Assembly (NCBI GenBank): GCA_964017045.1
Contig: OZ024801.1
Coordinates: 29,546,049 to 29,610,048 of the forward strand
From: Omphiscola glabra
Taxonomy: Eukaryota > Mollusca > Gastropoda > Lymnaeidae
Length of the DNA: 64,000 bases
Direction: 5' to 3'
In this document: one piece after another, positions 24,527 to 36,480 of the stretch
Position numbering within the stretch: the first letter of the stretch is position 1
How the letters are laid out: each line of letters begins with the position of its first letter
Notes under the pieces: generated by a model
Told to the model about the DNA's origin: nothing
Database searches by the model: none
What the model saw: the letters and a program-made list of their open reading frames with translations, nothing else
Made by a program: the position numbers and the translations under genes

Positions 24527-26083
24527 ATGTAATCATTATACTTTAACTTTAGGAAATAAAAATTTTTAAATAATAACAATGCTCAGTTTTAAAAAAAACA
24601 ACTTATTCGAAGATTTGTTTTTTACGTTACAATCAAATCTCTCATGCGTTTCCAACACAAGAAATGAAAATAAAAAGCAAGGAGCGCTGAACAAAGCATC
24701 AAAACTAATCGCTACTTATAACGAACTCTCTCTCTCCCCCCCCCCTCCCCCTGATTATTATTTCATTTGGACTTTTTTGGATTCAACATTATGAGTGATT
24801 CGCGTATATATTTCTCGTTTATGCGGGTTTCCACTGCTTGACACGGGATCGTTTAGTCTTCTGCAACAATGGGGGGAAGAAACTCATTCCCCATCGAACT
24901 TAAAGATGTTGACAAAATGTCCGTTTCAACTGGAGTGACAAGCACTGGTGCTTTCCCCATGACTGTTTGATCAGATCTTCCTACTGAATAGAATCCCCCA
25001 TTGGCCGTCTTTTGAAATCGGCATCTATTTGTAAGCAGTGGACTTCGTTTCGTTGAACAGGATTTCGTTGCTAATTTTAAAAAAAATAAAATATATATAT
25101 ATATATAATTTTCCGTCAGGACGAACTTGCGAGGATGATATCCGCATTGTTTAAAAGAACGGGGATGTGTTTCTCGCGAGGAGAAGTAAACTCATCAGTC
25201 GTATGACGAGATTTAGGTATGGTAAAGGAACGTCGACTCCTACATAATAACACATTTAACACGACTGACCGAATCTCATCTGCCACGTGACCTTCAGACA
25301 TAGGTGAGTGGATCTATTACAGTTTTATTTTTTAATCGTAGTTGAACCAGTACCGCAATTCTGTTTGGCGAAGCCGAGACCGCTTCCATTCTCACACCAC
25401 GAGCCTTACAGTTACATCGACATCTTTAGAGCTATTTTTATACAGTAACTTTTGTATACAACCACTTCGGTTTAGAGGATAAGTTAAACTGATCTATTTC
25501 TATCTATGAAGGTTCATGAGGACTGAAAAAATGTCATTGTAGGAAATACTTTTTTTGTTTGTTTCTGGGGAAACACCGGGTGTCTTTTTTTATTGGCCAT
25601 TTCGTCCTTAGGTGATCATGTTTTATCTGCCCAACTTCCCACAAAAGAGATCAGTTCGTGCCGCCCATCATCACGTGCTGATGTCACCATCAACTCTTAG
25701 CAGCCGATATAAATATATTTACTCAGGAAGATTTGGGTAACTCCCAGACCAAGGAAGCTAAACTGAGGGGAATACAGATTACCGAGGGGATTCAGATGGG
25801 GTAAATCTGGTTTCGGGATGGGATTGAACTGCTTCCAGTCATTACTTTGATCGCTGATCTCCGAAGGCAATCATCTTACCATTAGATCTCCTGCTCACCA
25901 TTGCCATCACACGGGGGAGGAATTTCGAGAACACGCTGTGTGAAAGCTTTGAACTGTGGAACGAGAGAATTAAACAGCCGAGGTCTCGACCGAGACAATT
26001 CTGTATCACGAACAGAAGGAAACCAGAGAAAGAGGTAAAGTAATCTATCGTTAAATAAATACAGGTCTCGAAACCGCTTAGAG

Positions 26084-26250
26084 CAGTGGTTCTCAACCTT
26101 CCTAATGCCGCGACCCTTTAATACAGTTCCCATTGTTGTGGCGACCGCCAACCACAACATTATTTTCGTTGCTACTTCATAACAGTAGAGTATATGTGTT
26201 TTCCGATGGTCTTAGGCGACCCCCGGAAAAGGGTTGTTCGAGAACCGCTC
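26084..26250 (-). mobile_element. SPIN-like hAT mini-element, copy 3
   Basis: Reverse orientation, CAGTGGTTCTCAACCTTCC to GAGAACCGCT. The last part is shortened: the segment between the GGGTCG block and the terminal inverted repeat is missing. Confidence 0.75.
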
Positions 26251-26897
26251 TCTTAGAAACTTTGCCCCCGCGATAAAAATTGAAACTCAAGAGCTTGGGT
26301 AGTTATAGACTGGCAGAGGTGTATCCTGAAAAGTTATCGCTAAATTGCATTTAGCTTGTAACGATAATGTATCACCCGGTCCAAGTTTTTACGGTAAAGT
26401 TACTGGCAACAGACTGCCAGCAGGTTATCGTTAAAAGTGGGGGTACTTTTACGATACATTTTTGGCAGTGGATGTCGTTCCAGTTATTAAGGATGGGTTT
26501 CCATTTTCTTTGTCCTGGCAACAATTATTTCTCGACACATTCCGCCACTGTTTCGTGGGGGTACTCTATACCAACGTCATGTTTCGCCACGGTTTCGGGG
26601 GGAGGGGGGGGGGTAACCGTATACCAACGTTGCACTGCAGTTAAGTCATAATGAAATTGCACAAATAACAAAACAACATAAAACATGTCCAACGTAATAT
26701 TTGATCATCATTTGGCACGCCCCTCATTAAAAAAGATCGATTGGTTTTATAAATCGAATGAAGATCGAATACATCTATCCGTGATAAATCAGGCATCTTA
26801 GGGGCTCAATATTTTACCCAGACGTGTTGCCCCCCCTCCCCCCGCCCCGCTATATAACGTCACACAAAATGCTCTCATTTATCCCTGGGTTAGAGGA

Positions 26898-26990
26898 TAT
26901 ATAACCGCCACCCGCCTCGTGACGTCCGTGGACAGCCAGCCGAAGTCTCCGTCGGTTGAAGTTATTGACGGCCTACCGCAGACGACGATG
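26898..26990 (+). promoter_or_regulatory. Weak candidate TATA promoter
   Basis: TATATAA at 26898 is followed by a GC-richer, non-repetitive stretch with a TGACGT half-site and an ATG at 26988 opening only a short frame. It might be a promoter or enhancer, but evidence is thin. Confidence 0.25.
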
Positions 26991-27110
26991 ACCGCTCTTG
27001 TCTCTGATGCCCGTGTTTGTTTTTTTTAAACACCCAAGCAATCTTTAAATCACAGAAGCAATTATACCGAAATTATTGCGCAGGTCTAGAAAATAAAAAT
27101 TAAATCAACA

Positions 27111-27149
27111 ATGAAGGAGCTTGCTTCACACTGGGATAACACGCATTTG
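27111..27149 (+). CDS. Doubtful start exon (13 codons then GTAAGG donor)
   Basis: An ATG in good context (CAACAATGA) opens 13 codons reading MKELASHWDNTHL and ends at a consensus-like donor GTAAGG. No continuation exon was recognised downstream. It may be chance. Confidence 0.15.
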
Positions 27150-28539
27150 GTAAGGTACAATAATTAGACGGCTACGTAAATGAACTCGGTGCGTACAATA
27201 ATTATGCGTAATACACGCACTTTGGTAATGACACTAATTAGATGGAAGGGGAAAAAAAAGTAAACGATATTTAGGCATTGTGCCAATACATTTAAATTCA
27301 ATTCTTTGCTAAGAATAAACACACGGGAAATTAGTGTTTTATTTTGTTAAATAATGTGAGCACAATTACCACAGAACGATGCGTCTCAACCAGGAATTAG
27401 GGTACCCCTGGGGAACAGAAACCTTCTTGTTTCAATGTTCACGTTAGGTATCCACGAGAACGTTTATTTGAACTGGATTAATTCACCCCTGTCCTGGGTA
27501 TGTAAGAAATTTATCAAAGACTTTAAAAAAAAAAAGGAAAATGGGGGGGGGGGGGGGATGCTGGTATAGATTAAGAACCACCACTGGTGTAGTAGTGACG
27601 GTATTTGAAATAGTTCACCGCACTTTCGCGGTATATTTCCGGTCATTACCGTCACGAGATATTGAATTAATCTCCCCATATAGGTAGATGACACTGTGCA
27701 AATAAAGCGATCGGAGATCTTTTTTTTTTTAAAGATAAGTGCAATTTTATTTGCATTCCGGTATATGTGACTGCAAAGAATGTAAAAAAAACAAAAAACT
27801 TTAACCACACTCCCCCCCCCCACCTTTTTCCTCCCTTATATTCCCAATTTGATTATGTTCATTTTGCATTTGTGGACTTTCATGGTCTGTCTCTTCCCCG
27901 AATGCATGACTCGAAGGTGGGGATAAAAAAAAGCTGTGTTTGTCCACAGGCCATTACAACATCACACGATGGACAGTGGAAACTATAACGTTGGACGCAC
28001 TTAACCAGCAAAGCGACTCGTTTCAACTCTTCTCAACGTGACAGACTCGTTTCAACTTTTGATTTGAATGGAGACAGCACTGAATACATTAGCCGTTCTT
28101 TTGATATGTTGTGCGTCTCGTTCACTGACCGCTAACTCAAATTACAATTGCTTTTAAAAAAAACAATTTAAAAGAAAATCACTCTTTGAATTCTGAGCTC
28201 ATTTACTAACATTTAATGCATTTTATCTTGTCAGAAGGTGATTGACTTCTGGATTGGTGGACAACGAGTGCTAGCCTCATAAAATGATGTCATGAGGACC
28301 GCCGCTTTTAGTCGTATTTTCTGTGACGATACGTGCCGCCCTTTCCTCAAACGTCCTTTTCCTCAAACGTCCCTTCCTCAAATACCCTTTCCCTCAAACG
28401 TCCCTTCCTCAAATGCATCATTACTTTAACATTTACAAACCAAAAATCCCAGGAGATATGTCGGTAACTGAACTATTTAGCAGGTGTAAAACGTTTGACG
28501 CCACCCCTCTCTGGAATTGGGTCTCTATAACGAGAATCT

Positions 28540-28541
28540 GT

Positions 28542-28632
<91 letters not shown>
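28540..28632. repeat. (CT)n followed by (TA)n
   Basis: About 40 bp of CT directly followed by about 50 bp of TA. Confidence 0.97.
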
Positions 28633-28634
<2 letters not shown>

Positions 28635-29205
28635 CTTCTGGTGCGTCTTGCTTCCTCTTCAAACCCCCCCCCCCCCAACCCCAGTTCCACATCTTTTATA
28701 TTAATAGTACTGAGTGATTTAAAAGGATGTTACTCAGCGATCTTCAAGCGTGACGTCTGATATCCGGTAAATAGATTGATTCCTTTTTCTTTAGAAAGGA
28801 TAAACAAAAATGTCACTGTTTTTCCACATATTTGTTCTTGAGCTGCACACCATGCAGAACTACATCATTGGCCGCCCTTTTATTTCGGGCAGCGTACGTA
28901 CGCCGGTGACTCTTTCCCGTAGCCTGGTAAAGGAAGTAAATACGATTTCGTTTTACTGCGACTGTTGTTTGCCAAGTACTTTGTTATGAACTAACGACAG
29001 CATCTTCTCTGTGGGTTTTTGTACAACGTCATCTCTGCTCCGGGATCCGGCAACTGCCCGCTCATTTCAGTCGTTTTTTTCTTGACACAAACGGTTGTCG
29101 AAGGCAGTGCACTCTCACTGCGCCAAAGGGTGTTAGATATATATAGATTTCGTTGCATATTATAGACCATGAGAAGTTAACTCCTTTTTTTAAAAAAACA
29201 TAAGT

Positions 29206-29344
29206 ACCCACCGGGTATTTTCTCAAAATACCGGGTCTGGGTATTTTCTCAAAATACCGATACTGGGTATTTTCTCAAAATACCGGGACTTGGTATTTTC
29301 TCAAAATACCGGGACTTGGTATTTTCTCAAAATACCCGGACTTG
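29206..29344. repeat. 26-bp tandem array of hairpins
   Basis: Five units, each with GGTATTTT-CTC-AAAATACC, a perfect 8-bp stem with a 3-base loop. Confidence 0.9.
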
Positions 29345-29643
29345 GTGTAAAAAAACTGCACCCGGTTACGCCCTAGTAAAAAACTTAACATAAGGCCTTA
29401 ATTGTATAATAACAACGATGCATTTTTTTGCCCTTGTCTTCAGTGATTTCTGTTTTTCCTCGAATATTTTATTTGTATAATTCCCCAGGTGAGACCAGAC
29501 TAGATTGTTTGGAAAGTTATGCCAACGATTAGGAATACGATGCGTGATTGATGACACCTGATGGCATGCCGTGTCAGACACACGAGACGACCATTTATTT
29601 TGGACATCATGAATGCACCCATCAATTTTAGTTTGACTCTGAG

Positions 29644-29790
29644 CGGAGACAGGTACACCACGTAACACTGTTACATATACAGGTACACCACGTAACAATG
29701 TTACAGAGACAGGTACACCACGTAACACTGTTACAGAGACAGGTACACCACGTAACACTGTTACAGAGACAGGTACACCACGTAACGCTA
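29644..29790. repeat. 30-bp tandem array
   Basis: Five units of ACAGGTACACCACGTAACAC plus TGTTACAGAG. Confidence 0.9.
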
Positions 29791-29829
29791 TTATTATAAG
29801 ACAGTTATGCTTAGTATTAACTATGTGGT

Positions 29830-30305
29830 CAACTTTCTACACGACAAAGTAAGGCAGACTTTCTACACAAAAGAAAAAAATACAGACTTTACACAAAAAT
29901 AAGACAGACTTTCTACACAAAAGAAAAGACAGGCGATCTACACAACAATAAATAAGACTTTCTACACAACAATAAGACAGACTTTCTAAACAACAAAAGT
30001 AAGACTTTCTACTCAAAAGTAAGACAGACTTTCTACACAAAAATAAAACAGGCGTTCTACACAACAATAAGTAAGACTTTCTACACAACAAAAAGTAAGA
30101 CTTTCTACACAACAAAAAGTAAGACTTTCTGTACAACAAAAAGTACACAACAAAAGTAAGACTTTCTACACAACAATAAGTAAGACTTTCTACACAACAA
30201 AAAGTAAGACTTTCTACACAACAAAAAGACAGACTCTCAACACAACAAAAAGTAAGACTTTCTGCACAACAAAAAGACAGACTTTCTACACAACGAGAAG
30301 ACGCA
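29830..30305. repeat. 22-27-bp array ending just before the GPCR ATG
   Basis: About 20 degenerate units of AGTAAGACTTTCTACACAAC with A-rich or ACAGA linkers. It covers the expected 5' leader of the GPCR. The same motif occurs near 33040 and at 39131-39250. Confidence 0.9.
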
Positions 30306-30329
30306 TTACAAAATTACAATACGAATAAG

Positions 30330-31514
30330 ATGGATTTAACAACTGATCCGAATAACGTCTCCACATTTCCAAATGTTTCTGGATACGAAACAATGTCAAT
30401 GTTCAGCGGCCGGCTCAAGATAAACATAACCACGTCATATCCGGAACAGCACCCGATGTCACTCACGACTCCTCAGTTGTCCGGTTTAATGAGCACGGAG
30501 CTGCAGGAGATGCTGAACTTCATCGACTTCATCGTCCTACAGGCCGTCATTCTGTTCCCGGGAATATTCGCCAACGCCCTCAACATCGCGGTCTTCCTTA
30601 AGCTCGGCCTCTCCGACCCTGTGACGATCTCCTTCTTCGCGCTCTCGGTCACGGACATGGTCTGCCTGCTCATCGCCGTCTACAACTGGCTGTGCTACAC
30701 CCTCTTCCGCGTCCCCGGCAACGTCTGGCCGGTGGACATGTTCTCGCTGATGTACCTCGGCGTCTGGTATTTCCAGATGGTCTACGACGTCTCGATGCTG
30801 ATCACGACGTACACGGCCGTTCAGAAATGTTGCTGCATCGCGCTCCCGCTGCATTTCAGATCCGTGTTCACCAAGACCAGAACGTGCATAGTCATCGCCG
30901 CGTTCATCGTACTGTGCGTGACGTCGTACGTCCCACTCCTCGCCACACAGGGTCTCCAGAAAAAAACCAACCCGGCCACGAACGCGTCGACTTACACGAT
31001 TTGGTTCGCCAGCGACCGAGAGGAGATCATCAGCGCCAACGATATCATCGTGCGGATCATTCTACAGAACGCGTGCGAGATCATTGTCGTCTCGTGCTTG
31101 ATAATACTGACGACGAGTCTGCACAGGCACTCCAAATTTCGCCACTCCGTGTCTATTCACAGCCTGTCGGAGTACTCCAGCGATGGTTCGCTTCCGTCTC
31201 TGGGGAGCCAGGAAGCGCCCGGCAGCACTAAAACAAGCCGGATTTCCGCTAAGGAACTGCAGGTGATCAAATCGGTGACGTTGGTGTCGGCCATTTTCGT
31301 CACGTGCAACTTCCCGCGGGTCGTGCTGTCCATCGCCCGCACAATCGTCCCTGAACTGGACACGTTCAGACGGTACCACAACATCCACCTGACCTTACAG
31401 ATGATTCGGCGCGTCATCGAGGTGTCAGGAGCGAGCGGTAACTTCATAATTTACTACAAATTTAACCGCCGGTTCCGTGAGATTGTGACCAGAATTTTCA
31501 AATGTTCAGACTAA
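30330..31514 (+). CDS. Intronless rhodopsin-class GPCR, gastropod chemosensory/peptide-receptor-like
   Basis: Single-exon reading frame of 394 residues with seven hydrophobic helices (about 66-91, 98-122, 138-163, 185-205, 238-262, 313-338, 355-377). The extracellular N-terminus of about 65 residues has sequons at N15 and N32, and a third lies at N218 in EL2. Family marks: NALNIAVF in TM1, LSVTD with Asp109 in TM2, CCCIALPL after TM3, NFPR in TM6 and a basic tail after TM7 (NRRFREI). The DRY position reads Q165-K166-C167 and the NPxxY region reads NFIIYY. IL3 is long and Ser-rich (about 265-310). This pattern fits the large gastropod group variously annotated as chemosensory or FMRFamide-receptor-like; the ligand cannot be told. 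The coding sequence is clearly richer in G+C than its flanks. A minisatellite ends about 25 bases before the ATG. Confidence 0.9.
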   Translation: MDLTTDPNNVSTFPNVSGYETMSMFSGRLKINITTSYPEQHPMSLTTPQLSGLMSTELQEMLNFIDFIVLQAVILFPGIFANALNIAVFLKLGLSDPVTISFFALSVTDMVCLLIAVYNWLCYTLFRVPGNVWPVDMFSLMYLGVWYFQMVYDVSMLITTYTAVQKCCCIALPLHFRSVFTKTRTCIVIAAFIVLCVTSYVPLLATQGLQKKTNPATNASTYTIWFASDREEIISANDIIVRIILQNACEIIVVSCLIILTTSLHRHSKFRHSVSIHSLSEYSSDGSLPSLGSQEAPGSTKTSRISAKELQVIKSVTLVSAIFVTCNFPRVVLSIARTIVPELDTFRRYHNIHLTLQMIRRVIEVSGASGNFIIYYKFNRRFREIVTRIFKCSD

Positions 31515-31729
31515 GAGTCGCTTTACAAAATAGTGCAATGAGTTTCTATATGGAAACACGGCCATGGGCAGCATTGACAAGAGAATACATTGACCCGCCC
31601 CCCACTTTTTTTTCCCGCTTCCCCAACAAACACAATTATTATTATCATTTTTTTGTGTTGAAAAAGTGAAGTATTTGAAGTTGTATGTAATAGTGTTGAA
31701 AGCATAACTATAAGTTGGGGAAACACCAC

Positions 31730-31735
31730 ATTAAA
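31730..31735 (+). terminator. Possible poly(A) signal of the GPCR
   Basis: ATTAAA about 215 bases after the GPCR stop codon. It is a known variant signal, but short and AT-rich, so chance occurrence is likely. Confidence 0.25.
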
Positions 31736-33349
31736 ACACACAGAGCAAGCTGTTGGCAATGGTGAATGAGGTTTCGGCTGTCTCGGTTGGTTAAGCCTAA
31801 CGTTAGTCTAAATGACAGATTGAGCAAATGTACCAGCAGTTCCAAGCCGGTGGTGTCTCAGGAACTTTTGCTTTTAATTTTAATGTAAACAAAAATGAAT
31901 GGTAGTGACAAAGAATTTTTTTTTTTTTTTTTTTTTTGGGCCGGGGGGGGGGGGGGGCGGGGGGATTCACCTAAATTAATCAGATTGAGAATTAAAATAC
32001 ATGATTAATATGATCTAAATGATACCAGTCACATGTCCCTTTAATGGCAACCTGCTTGCTTAGATAAAATCTTCTCTTTGGGAGCAGTGAAGCTTTGCAT
32101 CAAAAAATCGCTATTGAACCGACTGCATTTCTACTGTAGGAATAACTATTTCTTTCAGCAGCCCGACTGAAATTGATTAAAAGTGATATCAGATTTAACA
32201 CTGTGCATATGACATACATAACAGTGTGCTTTTTTTTATGTTATTCCGTAATGAAAATGAGACGATAACATTGTCTATATCAGTGGTTCTCAACCTTACT
32301 AATGCCGCGACCCTTTAATACCCCCCCCCCCAAACATAAAATGCATTTCGTTTCTGCCTCATAACTGTAGATTATATGTCATGTGTTTTCCGATTGTCTT
32401 AGGCGACCCCCGTGAAAGGGTCGTTCGACCCCCCAAAGGGGTCACGACCCACAGGTTGAGAACCACTAGTCTTTATGATGATGAAATAACATCGTATATT
32501 ATATTATGATGACATAATTTCCGGCTTGCAGCCTTGGACTTCTACAACAGCCAACTGGATGCGCAAGTGGAGTAGCCGGGTTAGTGCCACCCGGGGTGGT
32601 TCAAGAATTTTAACTCCCACTCTTCAAAAAAAAAAAAAAACAACCTCTGCAGTTGGTCGAAAATGCCACCCCTCCATAAAAAAAATATTCCGCCAGGGGG
32701 TGCACCGACACACAGGAATCCCTTTCCTGTGCCCTTGTGGACGCTTCATTTAATTAAAATACAAACTAAAGACAAGTATCGGGTCGTCGCGCACCAAAAG
32801 AGGCGCACATCTTGTTTCAATCTTTATTAACTGTTCAGTTTGTGATCCTCTCTGGTTCTGGTAGGGTACGTTGCTGCATCCATGTACTGGCATATGTGCA
32901 ACGGTTGGGGAAGCGATGCTGCCATCCTAACGGCTCCTAGCAGATGCCAGGGGCAGCCTTGAAGCTTTCGATAGATGTCGAGTTCACGGTGGTATTGCCC
33001 AGGTGGTTCCAAGCGATTATTGTGCGTGGGAAGAATTCTACACAACCATAAGACTTTCTAAATAAGTGAACAATAAGTGCATGTTGTGGTACCGTCTGAA
33101 CGTGTTTTCACGTAAATTCAATAGACAAAGAGTCAGTGGGATATGAAAAACAAAATGCAAGTCTGATCATAGGAAACGTATGTCTTAAATTTTGATAAGC
33201 TGACCAATTGTTTCAACTGTTTTAGTGTCCAGCGTTTCTAATCTGCGTGACCGAGGGAAAAAATTGACCCGTGGGCTGTAGACTGTGTTGCTATCCAAGG
33301 AAGTTGGACTGCTATTTTAACATGGTCTCTCCCCAAGTACAGTGATTGT
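31736..33349. other. GPCR downstream region, no gene
   Basis: T and G runs at 31918-31965, the SPIN copy at 32281, a GGTTAGTGCCACCCGGGG transposon-end-like piece near 32579, and ACTTTCTAAATAAG-type motif near 33045. Confidence 0.5.
32281..32468 (-). mobile_element. SPIN-like hAT mini-element, copy 4
   Basis: Reverse orientation, both ends present, with an internal run of C replacing part of the middle. Flanks gtctatat / gtctttat match 7 of 8. Confidence 0.8.
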
Positions 33350-33730
33350 ATTTTTTTGATGGGCTGAGTGAATGTGTTTTTGGATGGGCCGAGTGATTGT
33401 GTTTTTGAATGGGCCGAGTGATTGTGTTTTTGGATGGGCCGAGTGATTGTGTTTTTGGATGGGCCGAGTGATTGTGTTTTTGGATGGGCCGAGTGATTGT
33501 GTTTTTGGATGGGCCGAGTGATTGTGTTTTTGGATGGGCCGAGTGATTGTGTTTTTGGATGGGCCGAGTGATTGTGTTTTTGGATGGGCCGAGTGATTGT
33601 GTTTTTGGATGGGCCGAGTGATTGTGTTTTTGGATGGGCCGAGTGATTGTGTTTTTGGATGGGCCGAGTGATTGTGTTTTTGGATGGGCCGAGTGATTGT
33701 GTTTTTGGATGGGCTGATTGATTGTGTTTT
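33350..33730. repeat. 25-bp tandem array, 15 units
   Basis: Almost identical units of GGGCCGAGTGATTGTG plus TTTTTGGAT. Very uniform, so recent. Confidence 0.95.
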
Positions 33731-33899
33731 TTTTCTTAATTGGCATGTCCTTAATTTTAATAAATTTCCAAGTGACGACAGCGGAATTTGTCGTCATACT
33801 AAGCAGGCTGAAACTGATCATACTAAAACAAATACGCTGCAGTACATGTTTTATAGCAGAAATTTATTGAAAAAATCTATAGATAAAGACATACACTAA

Positions 33900-34784
33900 T
33901 GTCTTCCATCGTAACTAACGGTGGGTATATGGAACTCCTATCAGGGGGACCGGTAACGGAACGCCAAATGATTTCCCACAACGCCCCAGGGGCATGTTCA
34001 CACACACACACAATTTTATCACGTCCGAGTAGAACTTAATTAATTTTTTTTTTACTTCTCGGAAGACTCAATTTCTTACCTTTAAGTCAGAAAGTATTTT
34101 TTAAAAAAAAATGTTCGGAATATAAACAGCCTGATGTTTCCTTAACACAATTTGTCACCTTCAGTTTTTATTACACAAATCAGTCAATGATGGTTTCTAA
34201 CTTGAAACTAGTGACGTGCTGATTAAAAACATACAATCATTTTTAAAAAACACACAAACACATACACACACACACTCAATCGGCTGTTGGAAACCATACC
34301 AGGAAATCTATTCGAAGGAAAATTGTTCGGCGGAAATATGTTGCAACGGAATTTTGTTCGAACGGAATCTGCTCAAAACGAAATTTGGTAAATTTGAAAT
34401 TTATTTTTAAAATTATTATAATTAAAATATTTTTTTTCAATCAATGGAAGGTGCCAGTGTGAAATGGGGAAAATATAAACTTTAAAAAAAAATATATTAA
34501 TTTTCTTGGAATCCCCCCATTTCCCCCATAATTTGATTATTTCACTTCGAACAATTTTCCGTTCGAGCAAAACTTCCCTCGAGAAATTTTCATTTTTTTT
34601 CTTCGTACAAACGCCCGTACAAATGCCCCGTTACCGTTAGAAACTGAGTAACAAGAATAACAACATTTTTACAGAACTCTGAATTATAACACAGAAGCGG
34701 AAACAAATAAAAAATAAAATCTCAGATCTGAACAAAAAAAGTTTTACAAGAACTAAAGGATTTCAAAGATAACACTGGTTTTCG
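33900..34784. other. No gene; inverted repeat 34309-34568
   Basis: CGAAGGAAAATTGTTCG near 34310 is inverted at 34549-34568 (CGAACAATTTTCCGTTCG), about 220 bases apart, perhaps a decayed mini-element. Confidence 0.45.
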
Positions 34785-35023
34785 AAAATGAATAAAATAA
34801 AATAAAATGAGATAAAATAAAATAAAATTAGGTAAAATTAAATAAAATTAGATCTAGATCTCAAATTTAAAATAAAATAAGATAAATTAGTAATTAGATA
34901 AAATTAAATACAATTAGATAAAATTAAATACAATTAGATAAAATTAATTAAAATTAGATAAAATAAAGTAAAATAAAATTAGATCTAAATAAAATAAAAT
35001 AAAATAAATGAAAATCAAATTAA

Positions 35024-35062
<39 letters not shown>

Positions 35063-35215
35063 ATAAAATAAAAATAAATTTATAGATCTAATAAAATATA
35101 AAATAAAATATAAGATAAAATATAAGATAAAATAAAATATATAATATAATATATAATATAATACAATAAAAAATAAAATAAAGTAATTTTTTAATAAATC
35201 ATTAAATAATAAATA
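34785..35215. repeat. A-rich low-complexity AAATAAAATTAG region
   Basis: AAAATAAAATTAGATAAAAT-like units with a pure A run of about 30 at 35030-35060. Confidence 0.9.
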
Positions 35216-35707
35216 AAAAAACAAATACATGATAATAATAGCAACTAGGACATAAACAACCCGATATTAATAACCCTACCTAGAACAGTTTGGCCAGTGT
35301 GCAAAAATCTTTTTAAAAAAAATCTTATTGAATGATTTATTTGAACATTTGAACGTTGAGAATTCAAGATGGTCAGCAATGTAGACATTGTTGAGATCGC
35401 ATATTGCTGATGCGCCTTTTGGTGGTTGAGCTTAACGCTACCGTCACGTTAAAACCTCTGGCTAGATCTTTGATAAATTTTACGGGTACTTCTACTTCTA
35501 TAGTTTGAGATCACTTGAGCTTCTAATAATGGTCCCCACTAAATTGTACTGTGTGATTTTTTTTTTATATATTATTTTTTTGTTAATGACATCGTAAACA
35601 TTCATTAACGTTATTTTTATTTTCTGACCTACGCTTACATCAACGCACGCTCAGTTTGGCAGTCAGCAGCGTTTAAACAGGTCAGCGATATCAAAACGTT
35701 AAGATGG

Positions 35708-35940
35708 AATGCTGTTTAATAAATATGAGTGCTGTTTAATAAATATGAGTGGTGTTCAAAAAAATATGGGTGCTATTCAAAAAAATATGAGTGCTGTTCA
35801 ATAAATATGAGTGCTGTTCAATAAATATGAGTGCTGTTCAATAAATACGAGTGCTGTTCAATAAATATGAGTGCTGATGAATAAATATCAGTGCTGTTCA
35901 ATGAATATGAGTGCTGTTCAATATATATGAATGTTGATTA
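35708..35940. repeat. 20-bp tandem array
   Basis: About 11 units of ATATGAGTGCTGTTCAATAA with A insertions. Confidence 0.9.
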
Positions 35941-36049
35941 ATAAAAAGGATTTTAAAAAATAAATAAATAAATGAGTTCTGATAAATATAAAATAAGTTT
36001 TAATCTGTAAATATATTATGGATACATTTTTAAAGTGTGATTTTTGTGT

Positions 36050-36480
36050 TATACGGCAGGAAGAAGACGCACCAGTTCTTACGCTGGACAGAGCGCTACA
36101 AGCTAGCCACAAATCAACGAAACCTTGTGGCTCTTCACTCACACCACAGTTGAAATCACATTATCAAGATAAATGGCGAATGCTCGATTTAATGAACGCC
36201 AATATATATATAAATGGAAAAAAAACAACAACCAAAGTTCAAATAAATTTGAGGATATAATTTTGGATTACCAAAGGAACAAGACATGTATTATGTTTTA
36301 AAACTAGACAAACCACTACTGAGCCACAAATCAATGAACCGTTTTGGTTTCCATCACTCTACAAATAACGTTATCGAGATAAATTGCGAATGCGTGAAAC
36401 AATGAATGCCAATATATATACGTATATAATTAATTGAAACAAGTTTTATCAGTGTGTATTCACAAAGTTCCAATAAATGT
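36050..36480. repeat. Diverged tandem duplication of about 220 bp
   Basis: AGCCACAAATCAACGAAACC ... ATCAAGATAAATGGCGAATG ... AATGAACGCCAATATATATA is followed by a weaker second copy from about 36310 with the same order of blocks. Confidence 0.65.

Larger units (their letters stand above)
24527..28539. other. Unique AT-rich region with no convincing exon
   Basis: Apart from the SPIN copy at 26084 and the weak promoter and exon candidates near 26.9-27.1 kb, only short simple runs ((TA)n at 25088, G runs at 26600 and 27543) are visible. Confidence 0.5.

Noticed and set aside
30537..31447. Other open frames over the GPCR (both strands)
   Set aside because: Shadows of the GC-rich receptor frame; no family character.
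33350..33730. CRISPR-like direct repeats
   Set aside because: Units abut with no unique spacers, and the genome is animal. The same holds for all other arrays here.
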